From Phycicoccus flavus (lineage in GTDB: Bacteria; Actinomycetota; Actinomycetes; Actinomycetales; Dermatophilaceae), in the NCBI RefSeq assembly GCF_004025965.2, contig NZ_SAYU02000005.1, positions 1 through 64,000 of the forward strand: 64,000 nt of DNA. The letters run 5' to 3'. How positions within the stretch are numbered: position 1 is the stretch's first letter; each line of letters opens with the position of its first letter. Below, piece after piece: positions 19,284-28,072 of this stretch. The notes beneath the pieces were generated by a model. It had not been told where the DNA came from and did not search any database. It saw nothing but the letters and a program-made list of their open reading frames with translations. Position numbers and translations under genes: made by a program.

Positions 19284-19368
19284 GTGCCGCAGGATAGGCG
19301 GCGGCGGTGACGGCGCCGTGCGGGCCCGGCCGGGACGGCGCGGCTCGGATTTCGCCGGGCCCCTCCGC

Positions 19369-19382
19369 CTCTGGCAGACTGG
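19369..19382 (+). promoter_or_regulatory. rplS promoter motif identical to that of rpsP
   Basis: CTCTGGCAGACTGG, the same 14 bases as at 15764-15777 before rpsP. The interval from here to the rplS start (about 160 bp) has no gene and would be a long leader. Confidence 0.5.
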
Positions 19383-19541
19383 GGCGCTGCGTCCCGCCGA
19401 CGAACGGCCCCCGCCACAGGGGGAGTGCCCCGGACCCCGGTCCGAGCAGGGCATGAGGCCCGGCCGGACGCACCCGATCGACCAGTGCAGCACCGAGAAC
19501 CGCGGATGACCTGTGGCAGCCCGCGAGAAAGCGACACCGTC

Positions 19542-19901
19542 ATGCAGCGTTTCGACGAGCTCGACCGCGCGTCGATGAAGACCGACGTCCCCGCCTTCCG
19601 CGCCGGCGACACGGTCAACGTCCACGTCAAGGTCGTCGAGGGCACCCGCTCGCGCATCCAGGTCTTCAAGGGCGTCGTCATCCGTCGCCACGGCGGCGGC
19701 GTCGGCGAGACGTTCACCGTCCGCAAGGTGTCCTTCGGCGTCGGTGTCGAGCGCACCTTCCCGCTGCACACCCCCATCGTCGACAAGATCGAGGTCGTCA
19801 CCCGCGGTGACGTGCGGCGCGCCAAGCTGTACTACCTGCGCGACCTGCGCGGCAAGGCCGCCAAGATCCGCGAGAAGCGCGACACCCCGGCCGGCGTCTG
19901 A
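19542..19901 (+). CDS. rplS: 50S ribosomal protein L19
   Basis: A 119-residue L19 of normal length, with the conserved [43 protein letters not shown] and the closing [19 protein letters not shown]. It lies at the interface of the two ribosomal subunits. The ATG at 19542 begins MQRFDELD. The upstream ribosome binding site is weak. Signal peptidase genes follow it, as usual in actinobacteria. Confidence 0.97.
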   Translation: MQRFDELDRASMKTDVPAFRAGDTVNVHVKVVEGTRSRIQVFKGVVIRRHGGGVGETFTVRKVSFGVGVERTFPLHTPIVDKIEVVTRGDVRRAKLYYLRDLRGKAAKIREKRDTPAGV

Positions 19902-19957
19902 GCGACCCCCGGGGAGCGGGGGCCATCCGTCCGGGAACGGCGGTTACCCTCGCTCCA

Positions 19958-20326
19958 GTGACGGCCGCATCCCACCCCGACCCCGGTCCCGCCCTCGCGG
20001 CGGCGCCGGGGCGAGGGCGTCGGGTGGTCGCCACCCTCGCCATCGGTGTCGTCGTCGCGGCCCTCGTGCGCGGGCTGCTCATCGAGTCCTACTTCGTCCC
20101 GTCGGCGGCCGACGCGCCGACCTTCGAGCCAGGAGACCGCGTGCTCGTCCTGAAGACCGACCACCGCGCCGAGGCCGGTGACGTCGCGCTCGTGCAGGGC
20201 GCGGACGGCGCCGCCCGGCTCGTCCCGTCGACCGCGGCCCGCGGCGACGTGGTCGGTTCGGTGGTGTGGCGGTTCTGGCCGCTGGACCGGTTCGGTCCGG
20301 TCGACCTCGTGCGGACCGGCTCGTGA
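19958..20326 (+). CDS. Signal-peptidase-like protein without the catalytic serine
   Basis: A 122-residue protein with one membrane segment (about residues 24-42) followed by a short S26-like stretch, LLIESYFVPSAADAPTFEPGDRVLV. Aligned with LepB next door ([20 protein letters not shown]), the catalytic serine of PSGSM is replaced by alanine. The lysine-containing KRVIGMPGD region is missing altogether. It therefore looks like a partial, inactive paralogue. TACCCT 7 bp before the GTG suggests a leaderless message. Its stop overlaps the lepB start (GTGA), so the two are co-translated. It could act as a LepB partner or be decaying. Confidence 0.75.
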   Translation: MTAASHPDPGPALAAAPGRGRRVVATLAIGVVVAALVRGLLIESYFVPSAADAPTFEPGDRVLVLKTDHRAEAGDVALVQGADGAARLVPSTAARGDVVGSVVWRFWPLDRFGPVDLVRTGS

Positions 20327-21132
20327 GCGCGCCCGAGCAGTCCCGCGAGGACGTCGACGAGCCGCGGGCCACGTCGACGTCCCGGGACGGGGCCGCGTCG
20401 TTCGGCCGCTGGGTCGGCGCCGCCCTCAAGGAGGTCGTCCTCGTCCTCGTCATGGCGATGGTGCTGTCCTTCGTCGTCAAGACCTGGCTGCTGCAGGCGT
20501 TCTACATCCCCTCGGGGTCGATGGAGAACACGCTGCTGGTCGGGGACCGGGTCGTCGTCTCCAAGCTGACCCCGGGCCCGATCGACCTCGAGAGGGGGGA
20601 CGTCGTCGTCTTTGAGGACCCGGGCGACTGGCTCGGCGGGCTCGGCACCGTCGACGACCGCACCGGCGTCGCCAAGGTGACGCACGACGCGCTCGTCTTC
20701 GTCGGGCTGCTGCCGAGCGAGTCCGAGGACCACCTCATCAAGCGGGTCATCGGCATGCCCGGCGACCACGTCGTGTGCTGCGACGCGCAGAAGCGGCTCA
20801 CCGTCAACGGTGCCCCGCTGAACGAGCCCTACATCCACCCCGGCGACGTCCCGAGCACGATGACCTTCGACATCACCGTGCCCGCGAACCGGGTCTGGGT
20901 CATGGGCGACCACCGCTCCGACAGCGAGGACTCGCGCTTCCACGACCCCGACGGGACGGGCCGTGGTGGCTCGGTGCCGATCGACAAGGTCACCGGGCGC
21001 GCCGTCGCCGTCGTGTGGCCGTTCTCGCGGTTCGGCTGGCTCTCCGACTACCCGGCGACGTTCTCCGGCGTCCCGGCGCCGTCGTCGGCCCCGGCCACGA
21101 CGACGTCCCCGTCGCCGACCGCGTCCCCGTGA
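20323..21132 (+). CDS. lepB: Signal peptidase I
   Basis: A 269-residue type I signal peptidase that cuts Sec and Tat signal peptides outside the membrane. One N-terminal transmembrane helix (about residues 33-55) precedes box [13 protein letters not shown] with the catalytic serine, box C GDRVVVSK, box [12 protein letters not shown] with the general-base lysine, and box [13 protein letters not shown]. The tail after about residue 240 is Ser/Pro/Thr-rich. GTG start overlapping the preceding stop; its own stop overlaps the rnhB start. Confidence 0.95.
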   Translation: MSAPEQSREDVDEPRATSTSRDGAASFGRWVGAALKEVVLVLVMAMVLSFVVKTWLLQAFYIPSGSMENTLLVGDRVVVSKLTPGPIDLERGDVVVFEDPGDWLGGLGTVDDRTGVAKVTHDALVFVGLLPSESEDHLIKRVIGMPGDHVVCCDAQKRLTVNGAPLNEPYIHPGDVPSTMTFDITVPANRVWVMGDHRSDSEDSRFHDPDGTGRGGSVPIDKVTGRAVAVVWPFSRFGWLSDYPATFSGVPAPSSAPATTTSPSPTASP

Positions 21133-22013
21133 GCCCGGCCGCCGCGGGCCGGACGACCCGTGCCGCCCGCCCGCCCCAGGGGCCCCGCCGGCCCAGCCTG
21201 CGGGTCGAGCGGGCGCTGCAGCGCGACGGGCACCGGGTGCTCGCCGGGATGGACGAGGTCGGCCGCGGCGCGCTGGCCGGGCCGGTCACCGTCGGCGTCG
21301 TCGTCATCGACGAGACCTGCCGGAGCGCCCCGCAGGGGGTGCGGGACAGCAAGCTGCTGCAGCCGCAGGTCCGCGAGGCGATGGTGCCGCGTATCCGGCG
21401 CTGGGCGCTCTGCCACGCCGTCGCCCACGCCAGCGCCGCCGAGATCGACGAGATCGGGATCATCGCCGGGCTTCGGCTGGCCGGCACCCGCGCGCTCGCG
21501 GCGTGCGGGGTGCGTCCCGACCTCGTCATCCTCGACGGCAACCACGACTGGCTGACCTCGCCCGAGGACGTCGGGCTGCTCGCCTTCGCGCACGAGGACG
21601 AGGTCGTGACGCCTCCGGTGACGACGATGGTCAAGGCCGACCTCAGGTGCTCGTCGGTGGCGGCCGCGAGCGTGCTGGCCAAGGTGACCCGGGACCGGAT
21701 CATGGTCGACCTCGGCGCCGAGGACGGTGAGCACGCCCGGTACGGCTGGGTCGGCAACAAGGGCTACGCCGCGCCGGACCACCTCGAGGCGCTGCGCGTG
21801 CACGGCCCGTCGGTGTGGCACCGACGCTCGTGGCGGCTGCCCGGCGCGATGGACGATGATGGCGGGGTGCTCTCGCCCGTCCCCACCCCCTCCGGCGAGC
21901 CCGCCGACCGTGCCGGGGTGGCCGGTCCGGTCGGCCCCGCCCCGGCCCACCCCGGGGACGAGGTCGCCGACCCGTTCCCGCCCGACCGTCTGATGCGAGC
22001 AGGAGAGCGATGA
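21129..22013 (+). CDS. rnhB: Ribonuclease HII
   Basis: A 294-residue RNase HII that removes ribonucleotides and RNA from DNA hybrids. The catalytic motif is [13 protein letters not shown] (about residues 39-51), with further acidic residues in [10 protein letters not shown] and in [26 protein letters not shown] start overlaps the lepB stop. A Pro/Ala-rich extension of about 55 residues follows the conserved [10 protein letters not shown]. The DUF2469 gene overlaps its stop, giving a tight lepB-rnhB-DUF2469 run. Confidence 0.93.
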   Translation: MSPAAAGRTTRAARPPQGPRRPSLRVERALQRDGHRVLAGMDEVGRGALAGPVTVGVVVIDETCRSAPQGVRDSKLLQPQVREAMVPRIRRWALCHAVAHASAAEIDEIGIIAGLRLAGTRALAACGVRPDLVILDGNHDWLTSPEDVGLLAFAHEDEVVTPPVTTMVKADLRCSSVAAASVLAKVTRDRIMVDLGAEDGEHARYGWVGNKGYAAPDHLEALRVHGPSVWHRRSWRLPGAMDDDGGVLSPVPTPSGEPADRAGVAGPVGPAPAHPGDEVADPFPPDRLMRAGER

Positions 22014-22324
22014 GCTCGGAGGACCTCGAGAAGTACGAGAGCGAGGCGGAGCTCGCGCTCTACCGCGAGTACCGCGACGTCGTCGGGCTGTTCAGCCACG
22101 TCGTCGAGACCGAGCGCCGCTTCTACCTGTGCAACAGCGTGGACGTGAAGGTCCGCAGCGACGGCGGGGAGGTCTTCTTCGACGTGACGATGCACGACGC
22201 CTGGGTGTGGGACATCTACCGGCCGGCGCGCTTCGCCAAGACGGTGCGGGTCGTGACGTTCAAGGACGTCAACGTCGAGGAGCTGGCCAAGAGCGAGCTC
22301 GAGCTGCCGAAGGGCGACTTCTGA
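22010..22324 (+). CDS. DUF2469 family protein
   Basis: A 104-residue protein matching the actinobacterial DUF2469 family, which is nearly always found after rnhB. It begins [25 protein letters not shown], has the conserved [15 protein letters not shown] and the aromatic [14 protein letters not shown], and ends in an acidic helix. There is no signal peptide or membrane segment, so it is cytosolic. The function is unknown in the family as far as I know. ATGA overlap with rnhB. Confidence 0.9.
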   Translation: MSSEDLEKYESEAELALYREYRDVVGLFSHVVETERRFYLCNSVDVKVRSDGGEVFFDVTMHDAWVWDIYRPARFAKTVRVVTFKDVNVEELAKSELELPKGDF

Positions 22325-22343
22325 GCCCGGCCCCGCCGAGGTC

Positions 22344-23723
22344 CTAGCCGGCGGGGTCGTAGATCAGCTTGGTGTTGACGAACTCGCGGATGCCGAGCCG
22401 GCCGAGCTCGCGGCCGGTGCCCGAACGCTTGGTGCCGCCGAAGGGCAGGTCCGGCATCGAGCCCTGCATGCAGTTGAGCCAGACCATGCCGGTCTCGAGG
22501 CGGTCGGCGACGTCGGCGACGACCTCGGGGTCGCCGCCGAAGACGACGCCGCCGAGCCCGAAGGCGCTCTCGTTGGCGCGGGCCACGGCCTCGTCGGCGT
22601 CGGCCACCCGGTGCACGACGGCCACCGGCCCGAAGAGCTCCTCGTCGTGGGCGCGCATGCCGGGGCGGACGCCGGTGAGCAGGGTCGGGGTGACGTAGGC
22701 GCCGGGGCGGTCGGGGCGCGCGGCGCCGCCCACGACCGCGGTGGCGCCCTGGTCGAGGGCGTCCTGCACCTGCTCGACGAGCGTGGCGGCGGCCCGCTCG
22801 GAGGACAGCGGGGCGAGCGCCGTGCCGTCCTGCGCCGGGTCGCCGGGCTCGAGGGCGCCGAGGGCGGCGGCGAACCTCTCGACGAACTCGTCGTGGACGG
22901 CGTCGGCGACGAAGAACCGCTTGGCGGCGTTGCAGGCCTGGCCGGTGTTCTGCATCCGACCCGAGACGGCGTGCTTGACGGCGCGGCCGAGGTCGGCGTC
23001 GGCGAGGACGACGAAGGGGTCGGAGCCGCCGAGCTCGAGGATGACCTTCTTGAGGTTCCGCCCGGCCTCGGCGGCGACGGCCGCGCCCGCCCGCTCGCTG
23101 CCGGTGACCGAGACCCCGGCGACGCGGGGGTCGGCGACGGCGCGGGCGACCTGGTCGTCGGAGGCCAGCAGCACCTCGTAGGCGCCCTCGGGCAGGCCGG
23201 CGTCGCGCCAGACCTGCGCCGCCGCGGCCGCGCTCTCGGGGCACTGCGGGGCGGGCTTGAGGAGGACGGTGTTGCCGGCGAGCAGGTTCGGTGCGGCCAG
23301 CCGCACGGCCTGGTAGTGCGGGAAGTTCCACGGCATGACCCCGAGCAGCACCCCGACGGGCTCGTGCCGCAGCACCGCCCGCCCGCCGGCGCGGGGGGTG
23401 AAGACCTCGTCCGCCAGCATGTCCGGGCCGTCCTGCGCGTAGTAGTCGAGGATGTCGGCGACGAGCCCGACCTCGCCCAGGGCCTCCTTTCGGCGCTTGC
23501 CCATCTCGCGGGTGACGACGGCGGCCAGGTCCTCGCGCCGTTCGCGGGTCAGCCCGGCGGCGCGGGCGAGGACGGCGGCCCGCTCGGCCACAGGGGTGGC
23601 GCGCCAGGTCCGGGCGGTCTCGTGCGCCCGGCCGAGCGCGGCGTCGACGTCCTCGTCGGTGGCGCCCGGGTGGGTCGCCAGCGTCTCGCCGGTGGCGGGG
23701 TCGACCACGTGGTAGTCGGTCAT
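22344..23723 (-). CDS. gabD: NAD(P)-dependent succinate-semialdehyde dehydrogenase-type ALDH
   Basis: A 459-residue aldehyde dehydrogenase of the GabD1 group found in actinobacteria. It has the substrate and cofactor region MPWNFPHYQAVRLAAPNLLAGNTVLLKPAPQCP, the general-base glutamate in LELGGSDPF and the catalytic cysteine in NTGQACNAAKRF. The reaction would be oxidation of succinic semialdehyde to succinate, feeding 4-aminobutyrate or polyamine breakdown into the TCA cycle. The exact substrate is inferred from family likeness. It is convergent with the DUF2469 gene. Confidence 0.85.
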   Translation of the reverse strand: MTDYHVVDPATGETLATHPGATDEDVDAALGRAHETARTWRATPVAERAAVLARAAGLTRERREDLAAVVTREMGKRRKEALGEVGLVADILDYYAQDGPDMLADEVFTPRAGGRAVLRHEPVGVLLGVMPWNFPHYQAVRLAAPNLLAGNTVLLKPAPQCPESAAAAAQVWRDAGLPEGAYEVLLASDDQVARAVADPRVAGVSVTGSERAGAAVAAEAGRNLKKVILELGGSDPFVVLADADLGRAVKHAVSGRMQNTGQACNAAKRFFVADAVHDEFVERFAAALGALEPGDPAQDGTALAPLSSERAAATLVEQVQDALDQGATAVVGGAARPDRPGAYVTPTLLTGVRPGMRAHDEELFGPVAVVHRVADADEAVARANESAFGLGGVVFGGDPEVVADVADRLETGMVWLNCMQGSMPDLPFGGTKRSGTGRELGRLGIREFVNTKLIYDPAG

Positions 23724-23919
23724 CGGGGGTCCTCACGTCGTCGGGAGCGTCCTCGTCCCCGATGCTCGCACGCCGCGCCGACACCCGGACCGTCCGGACA
23801 GCGGGGCCGGGCCGAGGCGTCGGCCCCGGTCGTCCACAGGCGCCCCGTCGGCCCGCCGTCGTCCACAGATCCGCCGCGCGGGGTGTCCCCGCCCGGGGTC
23901 GTCGGCTTCGCTCGGACCC

Positions 23920-24306
23920 ATGACGACACACGCGGACGACACGGCGCGGCCCGAGCGGGCCCGGCTCGGGGCCTACGGCGAGGACCTCGCCTGCCGCTAC
24001 CTGCGCGAGCAGGGGCTGGAGGTGGTCGAGCGCAACTGGCGCTGCGAGCACGGCGAGATCGACGTCGTCGCACGGGACGGGCCGTGCCTCGTCGTCGTCG
24101 AGGTGAAGACCCGGCGCGGCACCGGCTTCGGCGACCCCGTCGAGGCGGTCACCGTCGCCAAGGCGCTGCGGCTGCGCCGGCTCGCCGCCGCCTACGTCCG
24201 CGAGCACGGACCGCACCGGGGGCCGATCCGCCTCGACGTCGTCGGGGTGCTGTGCCTCCCGGGCTCGCCGCCCCGCCTGCGGCACGTCGTCGGGGTGGGG
24301 TCGTGA
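23920..24306 (+). CDS. UPF0102/YraN family nuclease-like protein
   Basis: A 128-residue YraN protein. It has GAYGEDLACRYLREQGLEVVERNWRCEHGEIDVVARDG and VVVEVKTRR, the E-ID-ExK pattern of the restriction-endonuclease-like fold. Its cellular role is unsettled; it usually neighbours the yifB-dprA competence-like genes, as here. The ATG is followed by a short Asp-rich lead-in. Its stop overlaps the yifB start. Confidence 0.93.
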   Translation: MTTHADDTARPERARLGAYGEDLACRYLREQGLEVVERNWRCEHGEIDVVARDGPCLVVVEVKTRRGTGFGDPVEAVTVAKALRLRRLAAAYVREHGPHRGPIRLDVVGVLCLPGSPPRLRHVVGVGS

Positions 24307-25847
24307 CCCTCGGACTCGGGCGCACCCGGTCGGTGGCGCTGAGCGGTCTGGACGGCACACTGGTCGAGGTCGAGTCGCACATCGCCCAGGGCCTGCCCGC
24401 GTTCATCGTCGGCGGCCTGCCGGACGCCGCGTGCGCGCAGGCGGGGGAGCGGGTCAAGGCCGCGGCGTCCACGGCCGGGACCCCGGTCCCGCCCCACCGG
24501 GTCACGGTGAACCTGTCGCCGGCGTCCATCCCCAAACGCGGCTCGGGCTTCGACCTCGCCATCGCGGTCGCCGTCCTCGCCGCGGCGGGGGTGCTTCCGC
24601 GCGAGGCGGTGCAGGACGTCGTCCACCTCGGCGAGCTCGGGCTGGACGGCCGGCTGCGCGGCGTCCGGGGGGTCCTGCCCGCGGTGCTCGGCGCGCAGCG
24701 ACGCGGGGTGCGCCACGTCGTCGTCCCGGAGGAGAACGTCGCCGAGGCCCAGCTGGTCGACGGCATCGCCGTGCACGCGGCGTCCGGCCTCGCCGAGGTC
24801 ATCGGCTGGTACCGCGAGGCGGCCGACGGCGGGGTGCTGCCGCTCGCCCCGCGGCGGCCCGCCGACGCGCCGGTCGATCGGGTGCCCGTGGACCTGGCCG
24901 ACGTCGTCGGGCAGGACACCGCCCGCACGGCCCTGGAGCTCGCCGCCACCGGGGGCCACCACCTGCTGCTCTCCGGGCCGCCGGGGGTCGGGAAGACGAT
25001 GCTCGCCGAACGGCTCGTCACGGTCCTGCCGCCGCTCACCCGCGAGGAGGCGCTGGAGGTGCACGCCGTCCGCTCGCTCGTGGCGCCGGTCGGGGAGGTC
25101 ACCGCCCTCGACCGGACCCCGCCGTTCGTCGCTCCGCACCACACGACGACCGAGGCGGCGCTCACGGGCGGCGGCTCGGGCACGATCGTGCCCGGGGCCG
25201 TCTCGCAGGCACATCGCGGCGTCCTCTTCCTCGACGAGGCGCCCGAGTTCCGCACCGGGGTGCTGCAGACGCTGCGGCAGCCCCTGGAGTCCGGGGAGGT
25301 CGTCATCGCCCGCTCGCGCCAGGCGGTGCGCTACCCGGCGCGCTTCCTCCTCGTCCTCGCGGCCAACCCGTGCCCGTGCGGGCGCCGGTTCGGCAAGGCC
25401 GTCGACTGCACGTGCTCGGCCCGCGAGCTGCGCTCCTACGGCGGACGGCTGAGCGGGCCGCTCATGGACCGCGTCGACCTGCAGGTGCAGGTGGCGCCGG
25501 TCCGGCCCGCCGCACTGGGGGAGGGCAGCGGCGAGCCCAGCGCCGAGGTCGCCGCCCGGGTCCGGGCGGCCCGCGAGGTGCAGGCCGAGCGCTGGTCCGA
25601 GGGCGGCTGGGGTCTCAACGGGCTCGTGCCCGGACACGTGCTGCGGCGGGCGCCCTACCGCCTCGCCCGGGCCACGACGGCCGTGGTCGACCGGGCGCTC
25701 GACCACGGCCGGCTCACCCTGCGCGGCTACGACCGGGTGCTGCGGGTGGCGTGGTCCGCGGCCGACCTCGCGGGGCGCACCGTGCCCACCCACGAGGACC
25801 TCGCGCTCGGGCTCTCCCTGCGCCGCGGTGAGGACGTGGCGGCGTGA
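24303..25847 (+). CDS. YifB/ComM-family Mg-chelatase-like AAA ATPase
   Basis: A 514-residue ATPase. An N-terminal Lon-like domain (SVALSGLDGTLVEVESHIAQGLPAFIVGGLPDAA) is followed by the AAA core, with Walker A GPPGVGKTML near residue 225 and Walker B VLFLDEAPEF. It also has the cysteine-containing ANPCPCGRRFGKAVDCTC zinc-like loop and a C-terminal lid. ComM homologues are helicases that promote branch migration of incoming DNA in natural transformation. GTG start overlaps yraN; dprA overlaps its end. Confidence 0.93.
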   Translation: MTLGLGRTRSVALSGLDGTLVEVESHIAQGLPAFIVGGLPDAACAQAGERVKAAASTAGTPVPPHRVTVNLSPASIPKRGSGFDLAIAVAVLAAAGVLPREAVQDVVHLGELGLDGRLRGVRGVLPAVLGAQRRGVRHVVVPEENVAEAQLVDGIAVHAASGLAEVIGWYREAADGGVLPLAPRRPADAPVDRVPVDLADVVGQDTARTALELAATGGHHLLLSGPPGVGKTMLAERLVTVLPPLTREEALEVHAVRSLVAPVGEVTALDRTPPFVAPHHTTTEAALTGGGSGTIVPGAVSQAHRGVLFLDEAPEFRTGVLQTLRQPLESGEVVIARSRQAVRYPARFLLVLAANPCPCGRRFGKAVDCTCSARELRSYGGRLSGPLMDRVDLQVQVAPVRPAALGEGSGEPSAEVAARVRAAREVQAERWSEGGWGLNGLVPGHVLRRAPYRLARATTAVVDRALDHGRLTLRGYDRVLRVAWSAADLAGRTVPTHEDLALGLSLRRGEDVAA

Positions 25848-26965
25848 CCGCGCCCGCCGCGCCCACCGCCGACCCCGGGGACGAGCGCTGGGCCCGGGTC
25901 GCCCTGTCCTTCCTCGTCGAGCCGCGGAACGCCGTCCTGCGCGACCTCCTGCCCCGGGAGGGTGGGGCCGCCGTCCTCGCCGCGATCCGGGAGGGCCGCG
26001 GCCGGGTGGGCGAGCTCGGCGTCCGGCTCGGCGAGCTCGACCTCGACGCCCTGGCCCGGGAGGTCCGCCGCCGCCGTCTGCGGGTGGTCGTCCCGGACGA
26101 CCCGGACTGGCCACCCGCGCTGGACCGCCTCCTCCACCCGCCGTACTGCCTCTACGTCGCAGGCGACCTCGACCTCGGCCTCCTCGGCGAGCGGTCGGTG
26201 GCGGTCGTCGGGTCGCGCATCTGCACGGAGTACGGGCGGGAGGTGGCGACCGAGCTCGGGGACGGCCTGGCCCGACGGGGGTGGGTCGTCGTCAGCGGCG
26301 CCGCGGCGGGCATCGACGCCGCGGCGCACCGCGGGGCCCTCGCCGCCGAGGGCGACACCGTCGCGGTGCTCGCCTGCGGTCTCGACCGGGCCTACCCGAC
26401 GCAGAACACCGCGCTCATCGCGCAGATCGGCCGGACGGGGGCGCTCGTCGCGGAGGTGCCGCCCGGTGCCCTGCCGCTGCCCCGCCGCTTCCTCGCCCGC
26501 AACCGCCTCATCGCGGCCCTCGCCCGCGCGACGGTCGTCGTCGAGGCCGGTCTGCGCTCCGGGTCGCTCTCGACCGCGCGGGAGGCGCGCGACCTGCACC
26601 TGCCCGTCGGCGCGGTGCCCGGGCCGGTCACGAGCGCCGTGTCCGCAGGCACCCACCAGCTGGTGCGCGAGTACGGCGCCGACCTCGTCACCGACGCCGC
26701 CGAGGTGCTCGAGCTCGCGGCGCCCGTCGGCGCCGAGCTCGCGCCGCTGCGACGGGGGGAGTCGCGGGTCACGGACGGGCTGTCCGCGCTCGAGCAGGAC
26801 GTCCTCGCGGCCGCGCCGCGCCGGCGCTGGGCCGAGGTACCCCGTCTGGCGGTGCTGTCGGGGGTCGACCCGGGCCGGGTTCCGGCGGCGCTCGCCGTCC
26901 TGGAGATGCTCGGTCTCCTCGAACGCGACGGCGACCGCTGGCGCAGGACCGCCTCCCCGCCCTGA
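25844..26965 (+). CDS. dprA: DNA-processing protein DprA
   Basis: A 373-residue DprA/Smf. It has an N-terminal SAM-like part, a Rossmann core with [40 protein letters not shown] and GSLSTAREA, and a C-terminal winged helix (DGLSALEQDVLAAAPRRRW). DprA loads RecA on incoming single-stranded DNA. GTG start overlaps the yifB stop. Together with yraN and yifB it forms the usual block before xerC. Whether the cell is naturally competent cannot be judged from here. Confidence 0.93.
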   Translation: MTAPAAPTADPGDERWARVALSFLVEPRNAVLRDLLPREGGAAVLAAIREGRGRVGELGVRLGELDLDALAREVRRRRLRVVVPDDPDWPPALDRLLHPPYCLYVAGDLDLGLLGERSVAVVGSRICTEYGREVATELGDGLARRGWVVVSGAAAGIDAAAHRGALAAEGDTVAVLACGLDRAYPTQNTALIAQIGRTGALVAEVPPGALPLPRRFLARNRLIAALARATVVVEAGLRSGSLSTAREARDLHLPVGAVPGPVTSAVSAGTHQLVREYGADLVTDAAEVLELAAPVGAELAPLRRGESRVTDGLSALEQDVLAAAPRRRWAEVPRLAVLSGVDPGRVPAALAVLEMLGLLERDGDRWRRTASPP

Positions 26966-27154
26966 CCCCCGTCGCCCCGCAGCCCGCCGGCCGGGTACGG
27001 CGCGCGCCGTCGGGCGGGTGGCCCTGCCCGGGCACTCACACCGAGGAAAAGCGCGGGGAATGTCCTCGACGCGCCGCAATCCCCCTTTCGGTATGGGATT
27101 CCCGGGTCATTCCTTCGCATTTCGTTGCGGATGGGGTCCGTGGGATGACACGGT

Positions 27155-28072
27155 GTGCGCGTGACCGTCGTCAGTCCCGACGCTGTCGCCGCGTTCGAGC
27201 GCCACCTCCGCGCCGAGCGGGGGCGGTCGGACCACACCGTGCGCGCCTACGCGCGCGATGTCGGCGCGTTCCTGGACGGCGCCGGAGTGGTCGAGGACGC
27301 CGACCTGCGTTCGGTCACGCTCGCGGACCTGCGGGCCTGGCTCGGCACGGTCGCCCGCCGCGGCGCCGCCCGCTCGACGGTGGCCCGCACCTCCGCCTCG
27401 CTGCGCACCTTCTTCCGGTGGTGCGAGCAGACCGGCCTCGTCGAGCACGACCCCGCCCTACGCCTCGCGGCCCCCCGGCGGCACCGCACGCTGCCCCCGG
27501 TGCTGGCCGAGCAGGCGGCCGCCGGCCTGCTCGACGTCGCCGCGACCGCCGCCGACGACGCCGACCCGCTGCACCTGCGCGACCGCGCCTGCCTCGAGCT
27601 CCTCTACGCCACCGGGATCCGGGTCGGCGAGCTCGTCGGGCTCGACGTCGACGACGTCGACCTCGACTCCCGCGTGCTGCGCGTTATCGGGAAGGGCGAC
27701 AAGGAGCGCCGGGTCCCCTTCGGCGTCCCGGCCGCCGACGCCGTGCGCCAGTGGCTCGCCGCCGGCCGCCCGGCCCTGGTCACCACCGAGAGCGGCCCCG
27801 CGCTGCTGCTCGGACGACGCGGACGCCGGGCCGACCAGCGACAGGTCCGCGAGGTCGTCCACCGTCTGCTGCGCGAGGTGCCGGACGCCCCCGACCTCGG
27901 GCCGCACGGCCTGCGGCACAGCGCCGCCACCCACCTGCTGGACGGCGGCGCCGACCTGCGGATGGTCCAGGAGCTGCTCGGCCACGCCTCGCTCGCGACG
28001 ACCCAGATCTACACGCACGTGTCCGTCGACCGGCTGCGCCGGTCCTACGCCCAGGCGCACCCCCGTGCGTGA
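27155..28072 (+). CDS. xerC: Tyrosine recombinase XerC
   Basis: A 305-residue tyrosine recombinase. The N-terminal SAM-like core-binding domain (about 8-95, [23 protein letters not shown]) is followed by the catalytic domain. Catalytic residues are Arg156 in ATGIRVGEL, a lysine in [11 protein letters not shown], His251 and Arg254 in [12 protein letters not shown], His277 in [14 protein letters not shown], and nucleophile Tyr286. It resolves chromosome dimers at dif with XerD. The position after dprA supports XerC rather than an integrase. A GTG 6 bp downstream is an alternative start. Confidence 0.92.
   Translation: MRVTVVSPDAVAAFERHLRAERGRSDHTVRAYARDVGAFLDGAGVVEDADLRSVTLADLRAWLGTVARRGAARSTVARTSASLRTFFRWCEQTGLVEHDPALRLAAPRRHRTLPPVLAEQAAAGLLDVAATAADDADPLHLRDRACLELLYATGIRVGELVGLDVDDVDLDSRVLRVIGKGDKERRVPFGVPAADAVRQWLAAGRPALVTTESGPALLLGRRGRRADQRQVREVVHRLLREVPDAPDLGPHGLRHSAATHLLDGGADLRMVQELLGHASLATTQIYTHVSVDRLRRSYAQAHPRA

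Noticed and set aside
27155-28072. Phage or island integrase
   Set aside because: Length, motifs and position after dprA fit housekeeping XerC; no att site or phage genes are near.
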